Of a DNA stretch of 14,304 nt, positions 14,191 to 14,304 are shown piece by piece. The first letter of the stretch is position 1, and each line of letters begins with the position of its first letter. Position numbers and translations under genes: made by a program. This DNA is from JBFMFE01 sp040752295 (GTDB lineage: Bacteria; UBP15; UBA6099; JBFMBQ01), in assembly GCA_040752295.1 (NCBI GenBank), contig JBFMFE010000053.1, forward strand, positions 1 to 14,304, written 5' to 3'. The notes below the pieces were generated by a model that searched no databases, was not told the origin of the DNA, and saw nothing but the letters and a program-made list of their open reading frames with translations.

Positions 14191-14263
14191 GCCGAGGTAG
14201 CTCAGTCGGTAGAGCGAGGGACTGAAAATCCCTGCGTCGGCGGTTCGATTCCGTCCCTCGGCA
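14191..14263 (+). tRNA. tRNA-Phe (GAA)
   Basis: All four arms fold. The acceptor GCCGAGG (14191-14197) pairs with CCTCGGC (14256-14262); D arm GCTC/GAGC; anticodon stem AGGGA/TCCCT around loop CTGAAAA with anticodon GAA at 14224-14226; five-base variable loop; T arm GGCGG/CCGTC with one G-U pair and loop TTCGATT. The 3' CCA is not encoded (AGAC follows the acceptor stem), so it must be added by the CCA-adding enzyme. The gene is 112 bases after the transporter, on the same strand, with its own promoter. Confidence 0.97.
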
Positions 14264-14266
14264 GAC

Positions 14267-14302
14267 GCGTCCCCGCATGGGGACGCTTCGTCTGACGAGA
14301 CG
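14267..14302 (+). terminator. Two successive hairpins after tRNA-Phe; possible terminator or processing signal
   Basis: GCGTCCCC (14267-14274), loop GCAT, GGGGACGC (14279-14286) is a perfect eight-base stem. Two bases on, CGTCT (14289-14293), loop GACG, AGACG (14298-14302) is a perfect five-base stem. No T-run follows the first stem and the window ends just after the second, so intrinsic termination is not shown. Confidence 0.45.
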
Positions 14303-14304
14303 TC

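Noticed and set aside
12851..14200. A 449-codon open frame on the plus strand overlapping the transporter
   Set aside because: It is the +1/+2 shadow of a GC-rich gene: the product is an Arg/Pro/His-rich sequence without domains, while the overlapping frame is a clear 12-helix transporter.
14191..14304. tRNA-Phe as an integration site for a mobile element
   Set aside because: No integrase, no direct repeat of the tRNA 3' end elsewhere in the window, and the gene has its own normal promoter.
1..14304. CRISPR array, insertion sequence or toxin-antitoxin/defence module
   Set aside because: No regularly spaced repeats, transposase, nuclease or small toxin-like pair seen on either strand.

Overview
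The window is GC-rich bacterial DNA. It holds the middle of a flagellar basal-body/export operon on the minus strand and a separate accessory gene run on the plus strand, divided by an AT-richer divergent promoter region at about 8506-8686. The flagellar proteins are diagnostic and full length, but the phylum cannot be fixed by eye. The order flgB-flgC-fliE-fliF-fliG-fliH-fliI-fliJ followed by a YlxF/MotE-like gene is the conserved order known from Bacillus and many other phyla. The signal-less lytic transglycosylase after fliJ, the Memo-family protein and the membrane-anchored phosphodiesterase ending in LGYIK suggest a Gram-negative-type or candidate-phylum bacterium (inference).

Minus strand, read from 8505 down to 1: a small coiled-coil protein that looks like a FliT-type flagellar chaperone, with a near-consensus sigma70 promoter and a palindrome over the predicted transcription start. 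Next come flgB (re-assigned to a GTG start at 7970, with its own promoter), flgC, fliE, fliF, fliG, fliH, fliI and fliJ. A soluble SLT-type lytic transglycosylase and a single-pass membrane protein with an MgtE-N-like domain (MotE/YlxF-like, cut by the left edge) finish the run. Gene spacing is short throughout (overlap of 4 to gaps of about 60 bases), so flgB onward is probably one transcript. Together these genes encode the proximal rod (FlgB, FlgC, FliE), the MS ring (FliF), the rotor switch (FliG), the export ATPase complex (FliH, FliI, FliJ), a wall-opening enzyme for the rod and probably a stator or export accessory factor.

Plus strand, 8687 to 14078: a J-domain/TPR protein, a long-form Memo protein (AmmeMemoRadiSam system protein B type) with an extra N-terminal domain, a membrane-anchored alkaline-phosphatase-superfamily phosphodiesterase, and a GPH/MFS_2-type cation symporter. 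The first three are tightly spaced; the transporter follows after 108 bases. Their joint role is unknown; the set is the most open-ended part of the window. A tRNA-Phe(GAA) gene with its own strong promoter, followed by two hairpins, closes the window.

No insertion sequence, CRISPR array, rRNA gene or phage gene was seen. No gene-free stretch exceeds 300 bases.
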